Virus record (IMG/VR): IMGVR_UViG_3300046001_004344
Span: 1-48,250 of that record
DNA: 48,250 nucleotides
Direction: 5' to 3' (one strand)
DNA from: a virus
Shown: one piece after another, positions 1 to 7,439 of the stretch
How positions within the stretch are numbered: position 1 is the stretch's first letter
Layout: every line of letters begins with the position of its first letter
Notes under the pieces: generated by a model
Databases searched by the model: none
The model's input: only the letters and a program-made list of their open reading frames with translations
Told to the model about the DNA's origin: nothing
Made by a program: the position numbers and the translations under genes

Positions 1-306
1 GAGGCGTTGTTTTGTACTGCGGTTGACAACTTAATTAGAAACGGATTAAAGTATAACGATTCTGACACTAAGTTTGTTAAAATAACTTCAGATGAAAACT
101 ACGTTTATATTCAAGATAATGGTAGAGGGATCACCCAAGAAGATTTTGATCACCTATCAAAACCCTACACAAGAAAAGAAGGTCAAAAAGAATCGGGAAC
201 AGGATTAGGATTAAATATTTGTGTTGCAATTTTAGAAGAACACGGATTTAATATTACCTGTGAGAAAAATGAAATAGGAACAAAAATGAAAATAAAAATA
301 AAATGA
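1..306 (+). CDS. Histidine kinase, C-terminal ATPase part (cut by window edge)
   Basis: The frame is open from base 1 and ends at TGA 304-306, so only the last ~101 residues are present. They form a HATPase_c domain: N box DNLIRNGLKYN, G1 box QDNGRG, G2 box GTGLGLN. The domain would bind ATP and phosphorylate a histidine that lies outside the window. About half of the residues match the C-terminus of the complete kinase encoded at 917-2296, including the end EEHGF..CEK..GTK.KIKIK, so the two look like tandem paralogues. The stop overlaps the next start (ATGATGA), which implies translational coupling. The ATPase call is firm; the sensor part is unknown. Confidence 0.9.
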   Translation, partial: EALFCTAVDNLIRNGLKYNDSDTKFVKITSDENYVYIQDNGRGITQEDFDHLSKPYTRKEGQKESGTGLGLNICVAILEEHGFNITCEKNEIGTKMKIKIK

Positions 307-917
307 TGAAACTAACTAATTTATTAACTATAATTTTTTTGATTATATCAGGTGTTGGTTATTCACAACCAACATACCCAATACAAACAGTATTAAAGGG
401 TGATTCCATTGTTATATTAACAAAAAAACAATCTAAAGAAATTGACGTATTGATTGGTAATCAAAAGACAAGAATCCAAAAGTATAAAACAGAAATTAAA
501 AATCTAACAGACACTAATTACGTACTTAAACAAGACATTCAAACTAAAGATAGTGTGATTGATAGTTTAAACAATGTGATATCCAATATTAACTATGAAT
601 ACGATAGTTTAATTAATAGACTTGATACTTTGGAGTCGTGGGTATTAATGTCGTCAATTGATAATGGTTATTTATATTACTCTTGGCAAGACTCAACAAT
701 TAAAGTAATTGATTTAAGTTTATATATGTTAATCAGTCACAAAAAAACTGGTAATTATAGTTTAATTGCTAGAGATGAGGTAATGAATATTAATTTATGG
801 AAAGAAAGGAATTTAATCAAACAGGAAAGTCCTGAGATAGGTTGGGAGTTAAATGTACCTCCAAAATATAAACCAAGAATAGTACTTTTCCCATATAAAC
901 TAACACCAAAATTATAA
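303..917 (+). CDS. Exported coiled-coil protein between two histidine kinases
   Basis: This is a 204-residue protein with a Sec signal peptide (hydrophobic residues 5-18, ending GVGYSQ), so it should act in the periplasm or on the cell surface. Residues ~40-110 are heptad-like and probably form a coiled coil (KKQSKEIDVLIGNQK.. and later DSLINRLDTLES). The C-terminal third is globular and ends in a proline- and lysine-rich tail. I recognise no family. The GDSIVILTKKQ segment followed by a coiled coil resembles Rz/spanin-like proteins of flavophages, which would suit the endolysin downstream, but that is a guess. Its start overlaps the upstream kinase stop, and its stop overlaps the next start by one base. 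A ligand-binding partner for the flanking kinases is an alternative role. Confidence 0.75.
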   Translation: MMKLTNLLTIIFLIISGVGYSQPTYPIQTVLKGDSIVILTKKQSKEIDVLIGNQKTRIQKYKTEIKNLTDTNYVLKQDIQTKDSVIDSLNNVISNINYEYDSLINRLDTLESWVLMSSIDNGYLYYSWQDSTIKVIDLSLYMLISHKKTGNYSLIARDEVMNINLWKERNLIKQESPEIGWELNVPPKYKPRIVLFPYKLTPKL

Positions 918-2296
918 TGAAAAATTTATTAATAACTTTAATTTTTTTAGGGATGTTTACTTCTTTTAATGTTAGTTCGCAAACTGAAAACACCCCAACT
1001 TGTCCTGAAGATACGTATATAACTAAACTAATTAAAAAGTTAGATTACGAACCAAATAAAAAATTATCTAAAGAACAATCAAAGTTATGCAGAGAAATCG
1101 GTATCGCATTTTATAATAAGGGAATGTATGATGAATCTGATTGGTATTTAGAAAAGGTTGATGGTCATATTGATGTTGATGTTGTGAATGTGGAATCTGA
1201 AGTGTTGTTTGAACAACCTAAAGAGGAAGTGAAAGAAGAATTAAGTAGTTCAGATTTACTAAGTATTAAATCAGATCAAAATTTTTTAAATAACTTACCA
1301 AAATCATATGACAACTTATCTAAGAGTGATATGAAAAAACTTGCAAACCAAATTGAAAACCAACTTGAGAAATTAACAAAAGAAAAAGAGGAGTTACTTA
1401 AAACTAACTCAAGTAAAGAGGTTATTGATTCAAAATCAAACACGATTAAAACATTAAATAAAGAAATAAATATTATTGATTTGAATATTAAAAATGATGT
1501 TTTGGTTACCGATAAAAAAGTTTTGAAAAAATACCTTTGGTGGTCTGTGGCGGGTCTATCAGTATTTGCACTTGGAATTGTTGTTTTACTACAAAGAAAA
1601 ACAATTAAAGGTCAGGACGTGGAAATTGAAAACCAATTGAGGGACATTAATAAGAAAAACACTTACTTGGAGTACGCGGCAAGAATAATAAGACACGATA
1701 TGCATTCAGGGATTAATACATATATACCAAGGGGGATATCTTCATTAGAAAAAAGAATAACAGATGAAGATATGACCAAGTTAAAAATTACGTCCCCTAT
1801 TAAAATGATTAAAGATGGGTTAGCACATACACAAAAAGTTTATAAGAGTGTTTATGAATTTACAAACCTTGTTAAACACACCGTAGTTTTAGATAAAGAA
1901 GAAATTAATATAAAAGAATCGTTATTAAAATATCTAACAAACACATCATATAAAAACCAAGTAATAATTGACGAATTAACTACAATAAACGTTAATGAAA
2001 CTTTGTTTTGGAATGCGATTGACAACTTAATTAAAAACGGTTTAAGATATAATACTAAAGAAAATAAAGAAGTTAAAATTTACATGGAAAATGAGGTCTT
2101 AGTTGTTGAAGATAACGGGGTTGGATTTTCACAAAAGGAGTTTGAAAAGGTTACTGGTAGATATTTAAATAAAGGGGACAACTCTGAAGTAGGATTGGGT
2201 TTAGGTATAACTAAAACTATTTTAGAAGAGCACGGATTTAGTATGGAATGTGAAAAAATTGACACAGGAACAAAAATAAAAATAAAAATAAAGTAA
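917..2296 (+). CDS. Membrane sensor histidine kinase
   Basis: This 459-residue protein has a signal peptide (1-21, ..FNVSSQ), a periplasmic region (~22-204, with charged coiled coil at 135-195), one transmembrane helix (~206-226, LWWSVAGLSVFALGIVVLL) and a cytoplasmic kinase core. The H box is RIIRHDMHSGIN with H260 as the likely phosphoacceptor. The ATPase domain shows the N box DNLIKNGLRYN (N370, N374), G1 box EDNGVGF (D399) and G2 box GLGLG (426-430). All motifs needed for autophosphorylation are present. The receiver protein starts 5 bases after its stop. A complete sensor kinase in a phage lysis-type operon is highly unusual. The signal sensed cannot be read from the sequence; the periplasmic part matches no domain I know. 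Confidence 0.92.
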   Translation: MKNLLITLIFLGMFTSFNVSSQTENTPTCPEDTYITKLIKKLDYEPNKKLSKEQSKLCREIGIAFYNKGMYDESDWYLEKVDGHIDVDVVNVESEVLFEQPKEEVKEELSSSDLLSIKSDQNFLNNLPKSYDNLSKSDMKKLANQIENQLEKLTKEKEELLKTNSSKEVIDSKSNTIKTLNKEINIIDLNIKNDVLVTDKKVLKKYLWWSVAGLSVFALGIVVLLQRKTIKGQDVEIENQLRDINKKNTYLEYAARIIRHDMHSGINTYIPRGISSLEKRITDEDMTKLKITSPIKMIKDGLAHTQKVYKSVYEFTNLVKHTVVLDKEEINIKESLLKYLTNTSYKNQVIIDELTTINVNETLFWNAIDNLIKNGLRYNTKENKEVKIYMENEVLVVEDNGVGFSQKEFEKVTGRYLNKGDNSEVGLGLGITKTILEEHGFSMECEKIDTGTKIKIKIK

Positions 2297-2300
2297 AAAA

Positions 2301-2738
2301 ATGATTGATTCAATTTTATTGGTAGATGATGAGGATTTATTCCATTTGGTATTTGAAGATGCGTGTTCATTATTGGACATAAGTTTATCTTTAAACGCAT
2401 TGAATAGTTCAGATGAAGCGGCAAAACTATTTCAAAAGTGGTTTAAGAGTGGGGACGACAACGAAAAACCAGAATGTGTTTTTGTGGACTTAAACATAAT
2501 AGGTAGTTCTTTTGATGGTATTGAACTAATAAGAAAAGTTAATTTTGAATATGGTAATCACGTTGTTATTGGAATTATATCATCCTCAAATGAGCCCGAT
2601 GAACAAGCAAAGGCGGTACAGGCGGGTGCTCAGTTTTGGATTATTAAATCTGACGACATTGAACCTCGTTTAGAAGAGTTTAGAAAGGATTATGAAGGCT
2701 ATAAAAATAGGACTTTACCATTTAAAGTTTATAAATGA
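2301..2738 (+). CDS. Stand-alone response-regulator receiver domain
   Basis: This is a 145-residue single-domain REC protein. The acidic pocket is D9-D10-E11 (LLVDDED), the phosphoacceptor is D63 (CVFVDLNI), the switch serine lies in IISSS (S94-S96), and the conserved lysine is K116 (WIIKSDD). It has no output domain, so like CheY it would act by protein contact. It directly follows the histidine kinase, and its stop overlaps the start of the next gene (ATGA). That coiled-coil membrane protein is therefore the most likely partner, which is inference. All catalytic positions are intact, so it should accept phosphate. Confidence 0.93.
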   Translation: MIDSILLVDDEDLFHLVFEDACSLLDISLSLNALNSSDEAAKLFQKWFKSGDDNEKPECVFVDLNIIGSSFDGIELIRKVNFEYGNHVVIGIISSSNEPDEQAKAVQAGAQFWIIKSDDIEPRLEEFRKDYEGYKNRTLPFKVYK

Positions 2739-3409
2739 TTAGATTAGACCAAAATAGTGAAGACAATTTAATTAAACTCTTTGAGTCCAAGAACATTGGA
2801 CTTGAGGGGAATGTTATAAAGTTGATTGAATCGGACAACGATTCGTTTAAAGACTATTTAAAAAAATGTACGGATAAAGATAAAGATTCTAGACGAAAAC
2901 GATTAGAGATTACTAAAAAAATACAATTACAAAACAATGAATTATCTGATCTAAACGAACAGAATCAAAAAATGATGGAAGATCTTCAGTCCACATTAAA
3001 AGAGGCTGAAGAACAGAAAGTAAAAATTGAAACTCAGAATGGTGAGTTAATTGATTGGAGAGAAGAGAACGAAAAGATTCAACAAGAACTACAAAAGGAG
3101 ATGATTAAATCTGAAAGTGCAAGAATACGTGCTGAAGAAGCGAAGACAAATGCGTTAAATGACTTGGACATACTCCAAAAGAAAAACCAAACAGAACTTA
3201 TATCAACAATTGTTAGAGTTGCGTTGTATATTATTGTGGGTGTGGGTATTGTAACTACAGGCGTATACGTTTTTACCCTTGTTATGGGTAAAGACACACA
3301 AGTTATTAGTGCTGCTTGGTCTAACATATTTGGTATACTTCTAACAAACGCATTCTCAATAGTAGGGACAATTATGGGTATAAAATATGCAACAGAAAAT
3401 AAACAATAA
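2735..3409 (+). CDS. Coiled-coil protein with two C-terminal membrane helices (possible holin or effector)
   Basis: The 224-residue product has a soluble N-terminus (1-50), a long charged coiled coil (~55-150) and two hydrophobic segments: ~157-183 (TIVRVALYIIVGVGIVTTGV) and ~195-217 (WSNIFGILLTNAFSIVGTIM), then a short charged tail. It has no signal peptide, so the coiled coil should face the cytoplasm. It lies between the receiver gene and the endolysin gene, where a holin is expected, and two C-terminal helices would fit that role. The coiled coil could instead be the contact surface for the phosphorylated receiver. I recognise no family, so the function is open. Confidence 0.75.
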   Translation: MIRLDQNSEDNLIKLFESKNIGLEGNVIKLIESDNDSFKDYLKKCTDKDKDSRRKRLEITKKIQLQNNELSDLNEQNQKMMEDLQSTLKEAEEQKVKIETQNGELIDWREENEKIQQELQKEMIKSESARIRAEEAKTNALNDLDILQKKNQTELISTIVRVALYIIVGVGIVTTGVYVFTLVMGKDTQVISAAWSNIFGILLTNAFSIVGTIMGIKYATENKQ

Positions 3410-3419
3410 AACAAAAACT

Positions 3420-4241
3420 ATGTTATTAAAAGTGGGATCGAAAGGGGACGATGTAAAAAAACTCCAAGAAAAATTAGGTGTGGAAGCGATTGGCACCTTT
3501 GGTCCAAAAACTGAAGCGGCGGTAAAAGAATGGCAAAAAGCAAACGGTCTAAAAGATGATGGTATTGTTGGTGACGGTACTTGGGGTAAGATGTTTGGAA
3601 CTACCGAGGAAATCAAGGAAGTTGTAATTGCGAAAGTTGGGGGACTTAACCTTGACAAATTAAAAGGACATATTCCTGATGCAGTGATTGAACAAATTCC
3701 AGAAACCGCAAAGAAATTTAATATTACAACAAATCTTAGACTTGCACACTTTTTGTCACAATGTCACCAAGAGTCTGGTAACTTTAAGGCTGTATTAGAA
3801 AACTTAAGTTATTCTGCAGATAGGTTAAAAGTTATTTTTGGAAAATACTTCCCAGATAATTTATCTGAATCATACGCAAAACAACCTGAAAAGATTGGTT
3901 CACGGGTATATGGTAATAGATTAGGTAATGGTGATGAAAACTCCAAAGAAGGATTTAAGTTTAGAGGCAGAGGGTATATTCAATTAACAGGTAAAGTTAA
4001 TTATGAAAAGTTTACTAAGTTTATTGGTGAGGATTGTATATCTAACCCTGATTTAGTGGCTAACAAATACCCATTGGCGTCTGCAGCATTCTTTTTTAAC
4101 TCAAATAAACTGTGGGACATATGTGACCAAGGGTCAACCGACGAAGTAGTCACAAAAGTCACCAAAAGAGTTAATGGGGGTACTCATGGATTAAAAGAAC
4201 GTATGGGACATTTTAAGAAGTACCACAATCTATTAAAATAA
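3420..4241 (+). CDS. GH19-family endolysin with N-terminal peptidoglycan-binding domain
   Basis: Residues 2-60 form a PG_binding_1 domain (VGSKGDDVKKLQEKLG ... FGPKTEAAVKEWQ...GLKDDGIVG..TW). Residues ~75-273 are a glycoside hydrolase family 19 (chitinase/lysozyme-like) domain. Family signatures are AHFLSQCHQESGNF with E118 as probable catalytic acid, ENLSYSADRL, RVYGNRLGNGDE and FRGRGYIQLTGKVNY. The protein should cleave the glycan strands of host peptidoglycan at lysis. It has no signal peptide, so it needs a holin or similar route. I chose ATG 3420 because it starts directly on the binding-domain fold; an in-frame ATG at 3387 would add 11 polar residues and overlap the previous gene. A terminator follows the gene. 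Confidence 0.93.
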   Translation: MLLKVGSKGDDVKKLQEKLGVEAIGTFGPKTEAAVKEWQKANGLKDDGIVGDGTWGKMFGTTEEIKEVVIAKVGGLNLDKLKGHIPDAVIEQIPETAKKFNITTNLRLAHFLSQCHQESGNFKAVLENLSYSADRLKVIFGKYFPDNLSESYAKQPEKIGSRVYGNRLGNGDENSKEGFKFRGRGYIQLTGKVNYEKFTKFIGEDCISNPDLVANKYPLASAAFFFNSNKLWDICDQGSTDEVVTKVTKRVNGGTHGLKERMGHFKKYHNLLK

Positions 4242-4246
4242 TATTT

Positions 4247-4423
4247 TTAACACAATTCAATTGAACCCAACTTTAGAAACTTTTCTATTGTTGGGTTTTT
4301 TGTTATTTTAATAAAAAATTCAGTATTTGTGTGTCTAAAAAATGCAAGACCAGAAAACATTATTCTAAGTTGTTCATAAGTTTCCTTATCTTTTATTTTA
4401 TAAACTTTTAATCCCACCACCAT
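4247..4423 (-). CDS. Small overlapping protein (58 residues), hypothetical
   Basis: The frame starts at ATG 4423-4421 inside the last codons of the upstream leftward gene and ends at TAA 4249-4247. The product has mixed, protein-like composition (..KDKETYEQLRIMFSGLAFF..., ..EFFIKITKNPTIEKFLKLG..). The overlap suggests translational coupling. Against it, the rightward terminator hairpin lies in its last third, and there is no independent start signal. I recognise no homologue. Confidence 0.45.
   Translation of the reverse strand: MVVGLKVYKIKDKETYEQLRIMFSGLAFFRHTNTEFFIKITKNPTIEKFLKLGSIELC
4264..4301 (+). terminator. Rho-independent terminator of the kinase/endolysin operon
   Basis: The arms AACCCAAC (4264-4271) and GTTGGGTT (4290-4297) pair perfectly, the inner TAGAAA/TTTCTA also pairs, and a T run follows. 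It ends the operon. It lies inside the leftward small reading frame at 4247-4423. Confidence 0.85.
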
Positions 4424-4986
4424 CTCATTCTTTCTTTTAAAATTTTAAATAATAAATTATGTGCCTTTTCTTGATTGTATTGGGATACCCAAAAACAAAG
4501 ATCTGTTTTATTTAGTTCAGGCTTATCTTTAATTACTTTACGAACTGTAGATGGATACATAGATAAAAATGTTTCATCATCTTCCCAAATAATATCTATT
4601 TCTAAAGATTTACATTTTGGCTTATCCTCAATATCCTCAAATCTGAATTTTGTTTCGCGATAATCTAAGTATTCTGTTGCGTAGTGTTCATTTCTAACTC
4701 TCTCAAGTAGATTTAAAACTATCGTCATATCACGATTGTCTCTTTCAATTTGTGTGTGTCTATTGGCATAAACAAGTTCTTTCCTTTGGAACTCTATTTT
4801 CTTTTGTAGTACATCAAAAATAAATGAGTCATCCCAATCTCTTTGTTTCCAAATTGTTGGGGACCATTTAATTAGATTATTACAACCAATCAAAAATTCT
4901 TTTAACCAAGTAGGTAATTTTTTCCACAGAGATTTTCTTTCCCAAGCCGAATCTTTAGGTAATGTCAGTTTTTTATAAGTTTTCAT
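4408..4986 (-). CDS. Conserved phage protein with KW-x3-IW-x2-RDWD motif
   Basis: This 192-residue, charged, probably helical soluble protein has the motif LIKWSPTIWKQRDWDDSFIF at ~38-57, followed by a helix with many charged residues. I recall similar motifs in hypothetical proteins of many large phages of Bacteroidota, but no function is known to me. The product ends in RMRWWWD. It lies 56 bases downstream of the larger leftward gene (5043-6710) and has its own TATTTAC-like element just before the ATG. The small coupled frame at 4247-4423 overlaps its 3' end. Confidence 0.8.
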   Translation of the reverse strand: MKTYKKLTLPKDSAWERKSLWKKLPTWLKEFLIGCNNLIKWSPTIWKQRDWDDSFIFDVLQKKIEFQRKELVYANRHTQIERDNRDMTIVLNLLERVRNEHYATEYLDYRETKFRFEDIEDKPKCKSLEIDIIWEDDETFLSMYPSTVRKVIKDKPELNKTDLCFWVSQYNQEKAHNLLFKILKERMRWWWD

Positions 4987-4989
4987 TTT

Positions 4990-4996
4990 GTAAATA
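4990..4996 (-). promoter_or_regulatory. TATTTAC, variant of the phage promoter element
   Basis: It lies 3 nt upstream of ATG 4986, within TATATTTAC. It differs at one position from the TATTTAT element found before many other genes. Confidence 0.4.
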
Positions 4997-5042
4997 TAAC
5001 TAAAAACTTAACAAAAAACAAATAAAAAATATAATAAATTAA

Positions 5043-6710
5043 TTATCTTCCGTAGACTTGTCTTCTTTTTTTGTAGTCGGGAACCCCTCCAGTGGATCTA
5101 GCATATCTTCTTTGGTTACCTTTACTTCTACGTTTCATTTTATTTAATTTCATATAATCTGAAGCACCACTGTGGTCAATATATTGTGCATACATAGGGC
5201 CCGTAGTAAATACATTAAAATCAAGCATTAAACCACCACCTGTTTTACCTACGTATTGTAAATAGATACAATTATTTGCAATTTCACCTGTAAGTTCACT
5301 TTCTGCCGGCTCTATAAAATTTGATATTGCGGTCACTTTAATTGAAAATGAAAATGTTGCATATTGTCCCGGATTAGGTAAAGTTCTTTCGCTATCTAAT
5401 TTACCTCCAGTATTAGTTACTTCATAATCAGTTTTAATTTTTTCATATATATCCTCCGTTATACTTAAGTCTGTATTTTTTCTTAATTCGGTACCCACCG
5501 CAGTTGCTAAATTGTCCCCTCTTAATTTGGCTAAGTTTGCGTTTTTAGTATTATTTCCACCCGCAGATATAATTTCTTTAAAGTCACTTGTTTCTTGAGT
5601 ATGTTCTCCATCGTTTGTTAATGTATATAATAAAACGTCTTTACCGTTCCATGTGTTACTTGCAGATGCGGTTACATACATTTGACTAACCTCTATTTTA
5701 TATTTTACATCACACTCATTGCTTCGGTTACATTCAATCATCTCTTTAATTGTTTTAGTTTCACTTTCACCGTTTGGTTTTTCATATGTAAAATCTGTTG
5801 AATAAAGTGTATTATAAATTGATTTCATTATTTTTGGTAATTCACCTTTTGGGTCAGATGCTCCGGCCGCAAAGTTAGTTTCTATTTTAGGTATTTCAAT
5901 AGATTGGTATGATGATTTTTCTTTTACTTTAGAGTCTTTAATTTTTGCGGGAGTGATATCCTCTTTTTCAGATGTAATAATAAATGATAGTGGTTTCTTT
6001 GGTGTTTGAGCAAAATTAAATGTACCATCCTCATTGTTCCCAACATAAACCGATTGACCTGTAGACAAAACCGCTTCAGCAACACATTCAGTATTAAATT
6101 TATTTACTAAACTTGTTCTAATTTCAGTTTGTAAATCTGTTAATTCTGAAGGTTCAACCTCAGCAATTAAAGTTATTGGTACTTCTTTATATTCTTCTGG
6201 AATTATTTCATTATCTATAATAAATCTCCATCTTTGTGATTTTTTAAAAAACTTTTTTAATTTTCTAATATCTCTTTTTTCGGATCTACTTGATTGTTGG
6301 TCAATAATTACTTTTGGGTTATCCAAAAATGTTTCTAAAGCATTATAAAACGCCTCTCCTAATTTTTGTCTTTGGTCACTTGTTAATTTATTGTAAGCGT
6401 AACTTGAACTAAGTTCCGCATTCATTTTTTGTATTACGTTTGTTGGTGCCGATAACTCCTCATCTAGTTCTTTATCGTATACGTAACTTAAATTAGCATT
6501 AAGACTACCTCTTTGTTTATCTCTAAGTTCGTTTCTTTTACCACCAAGATTTAATCCAAGACTCCCCGAAGTTCTTTTAAATTTAGGCTCGTCCTGCTCA
6601 GATAAAATATCTCCAATATCTGAATCTTTTTGTTCGTTTAAAGTTTTACCAACTTCGTAAGAATTTAAAAAATTAATTTTACTTATCTCTTCTAAAAGTT
6701 TTTTATTCAT
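5043..6710 (-). CDS. Probable virion protein with N-terminal targeting/propeptide signal
   Basis: The product has 555 residues. The first 27 (MNKKLLEEISKI...GKTLNE|Q) share pattern and length with the N-termini of the proteins at 9691 and 12042, including an L-x-E|Q site at 24-27; a second site (LSE|Q) follows at 36-39. The rest has no family I recognise. A basic stretch (EKRDIRKLKKFFKKSQRWRF) at ~143-162 is followed by mixed beta-type sequence, and the C-terminus is very basic (MKRRSKGNQRRYAR..., KKRRQVYGR), suggesting nucleic-acid contact. I infer a packaged or structural protein. It is transcribed leftward from a TATTTAT element and heads a short operon with the gene at 4408-4986. Confidence 0.8.
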   Translation of the reverse strand: MNKKLLEEISKINFLNSYEVGKTLNEQKDSDIGDILSEQDEPKFKRTSGSLGLNLGGKRNELRDKQRGSLNANLSYVYDKELDEELSAPTNVIQKMNAELSSSYAYNKLTSDQRQKLGEAFYNALETFLDNPKVIIDQQSSRSEKRDIRKLKKFFKKSQRWRFIIDNEIIPEEYKEVPITLIAEVEPSELTDLQTEIRTSLVNKFNTECVAEAVLSTGQSVYVGNNEDGTFNFAQTPKKPLSFIITSEKEDITPAKIKDSKVKEKSSYQSIEIPKIETNFAAGASDPKGELPKIMKSIYNTLYSTDFTYEKPNGESETKTIKEMIECNRSNECDVKYKIEVSQMYVTASASNTWNGKDVLLYTLTNDGEHTQETSDFKEIISAGGNNTKNANLAKLRGDNLATAVGTELRKNTDLSITEDIYEKIKTDYEVTNTGGKLDSERTLPNPGQYATFSFSIKVTAISNFIEPAESELTGEIANNCIYLQYVGKTGGGLMLDFNVFTTGPMYAQYIDHSGASDYMKLNKMKRRSKGNQRRYARSTGGVPDYKKRRQVYGR

Positions 6711-6722
6711 GTTTTTTTATTT

Positions 6723-6729
6723 ATAAATA
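6723..6729 (-). promoter_or_regulatory. TATTTAT promoter element
   Basis: The motif reads TATTTAT on the minus strand, 12 nt upstream of ATG 6710. It shares the divergent intergenic region with the host-type box of the rightward gene. Confidence 0.55.
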
Positions 6730-6750
6730 TCTCAGATAAAAAAAAAGTAT

Positions 6751-6758
6751 TATATTTG
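6751..6758 (+). promoter_or_regulatory. Host-type -7 box TATATTTG
   Basis: It matches the Bacteroidota TAnnTTTG box, 17 nt before ATG 6776. No TTTG is present 20 nt further upstream, so the match is partial. Confidence 0.45.
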
Positions 6759-6775
6759 TTTAAAACATAAACATT

Positions 6776-7411
6776 ATGAAAACAATTATCACATACCTAT
6801 TTGTTATTTTATCTTTTATTTCATTTTCTCAAACACATAACTTTAATGAAGATACCATTCAAAAATATTTTATTGAGTTGTTGGATTCAATGAGAAATGA
6901 TTTGTACCCAGGTATTCCAAAACTTGAGGTAAACGTTAATGTTAGTAGGGCTTGTGTTCATCATAATCAATATATGTCTGACATGCAAAATCACGATTTA
7001 AGTGTTTTGATAACCCACGATGAAAAAATGGTTATTGATGATAACAAGTACAAAGGTAACGACACATTAATGGATTATTATTTTGATAGAGCATCACATT
7101 ACGATACTGATACAACATTTAGTTGTGGTGCGGAAGTAATTACAGGCGATCTTTTATGGTTGAAAAATGCTGAAACAGGTGAAGTTGTTAATTTTATTAA
7201 TAATTATGATACAAATAGAAGAATCGCAAAAAGACTTCTTCGTAATTTTAAAACATCTCCACCACATTACAAAATTATTTCAGGATTTAAATATAATGTA
7301 ATTGCAATTGATGTGTCAATTCTTGATGGTATTGTTTATATCACTATGATTACAGGGTCAAAAAAAGAAGTTGTAAACGGACAATTAGTATTTTATCACA
7401 ACGTTAAGTAA
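6776..7411 (+). CDS. Exported CAP-superfamily (SCP/PR-1-like) protein
   Basis: The product has 211 residues with a signal peptide (1-19, ending SFISFSQ). The mature part fits the CAP domain: helix with ACVHHNQYMSDM, then RASHYD.....CGAEVI, then NFKTSPPHYKIISGFKYNVIAIDVSI, which corresponds to the N..SP.H...I..... pattern of bacterial YkwD-like proteins. The biochemical role of bacterial CAP proteins is poorly known; many are secreted and bind lipids or the envelope. Here it may modify the host envelope during infection, which is inference. Its promoter is closer to the host type than to the TATTTAT type, which suggests expression earlier than the virion genes. It is likely a cargo gene of host origin. 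Confidence 0.8.
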   Translation: MKTIITYLFVILSFISFSQTHNFNEDTIQKYFIELLDSMRNDLYPGIPKLEVNVNVSRACVHHNQYMSDMQNHDLSVLITHDEKMVIDDNKYKGNDTLMDYYFDRASHYDTDTTFSCGAEVITGDLLWLKNAETGEVVNFINNYDTNRRIAKRLLRNFKTSPPHYKIISGFKYNVIAIDVSILDGIVYITMITGSKKEVVNGQLVFYHNVK

Positions 7412-7427
7412 TATTTATTTTTTACTA

Positions 7428-7434
7428 TATTTAT
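7428..7434 (+). promoter_or_regulatory. TATTTAT promoter element
   Basis: It lies 5 nt before ATG 7440. A second copy of the heptamer is at 7412-7418. Confidence 0.6.
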
Positions 7435-7439
7435 TATAT

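Noticed and set aside
2080-2424. Leftward frame opposite the kinase and receiver genes
   Set aside because: It is antisense to conserved kinase motifs and has no protein-like features of its own.
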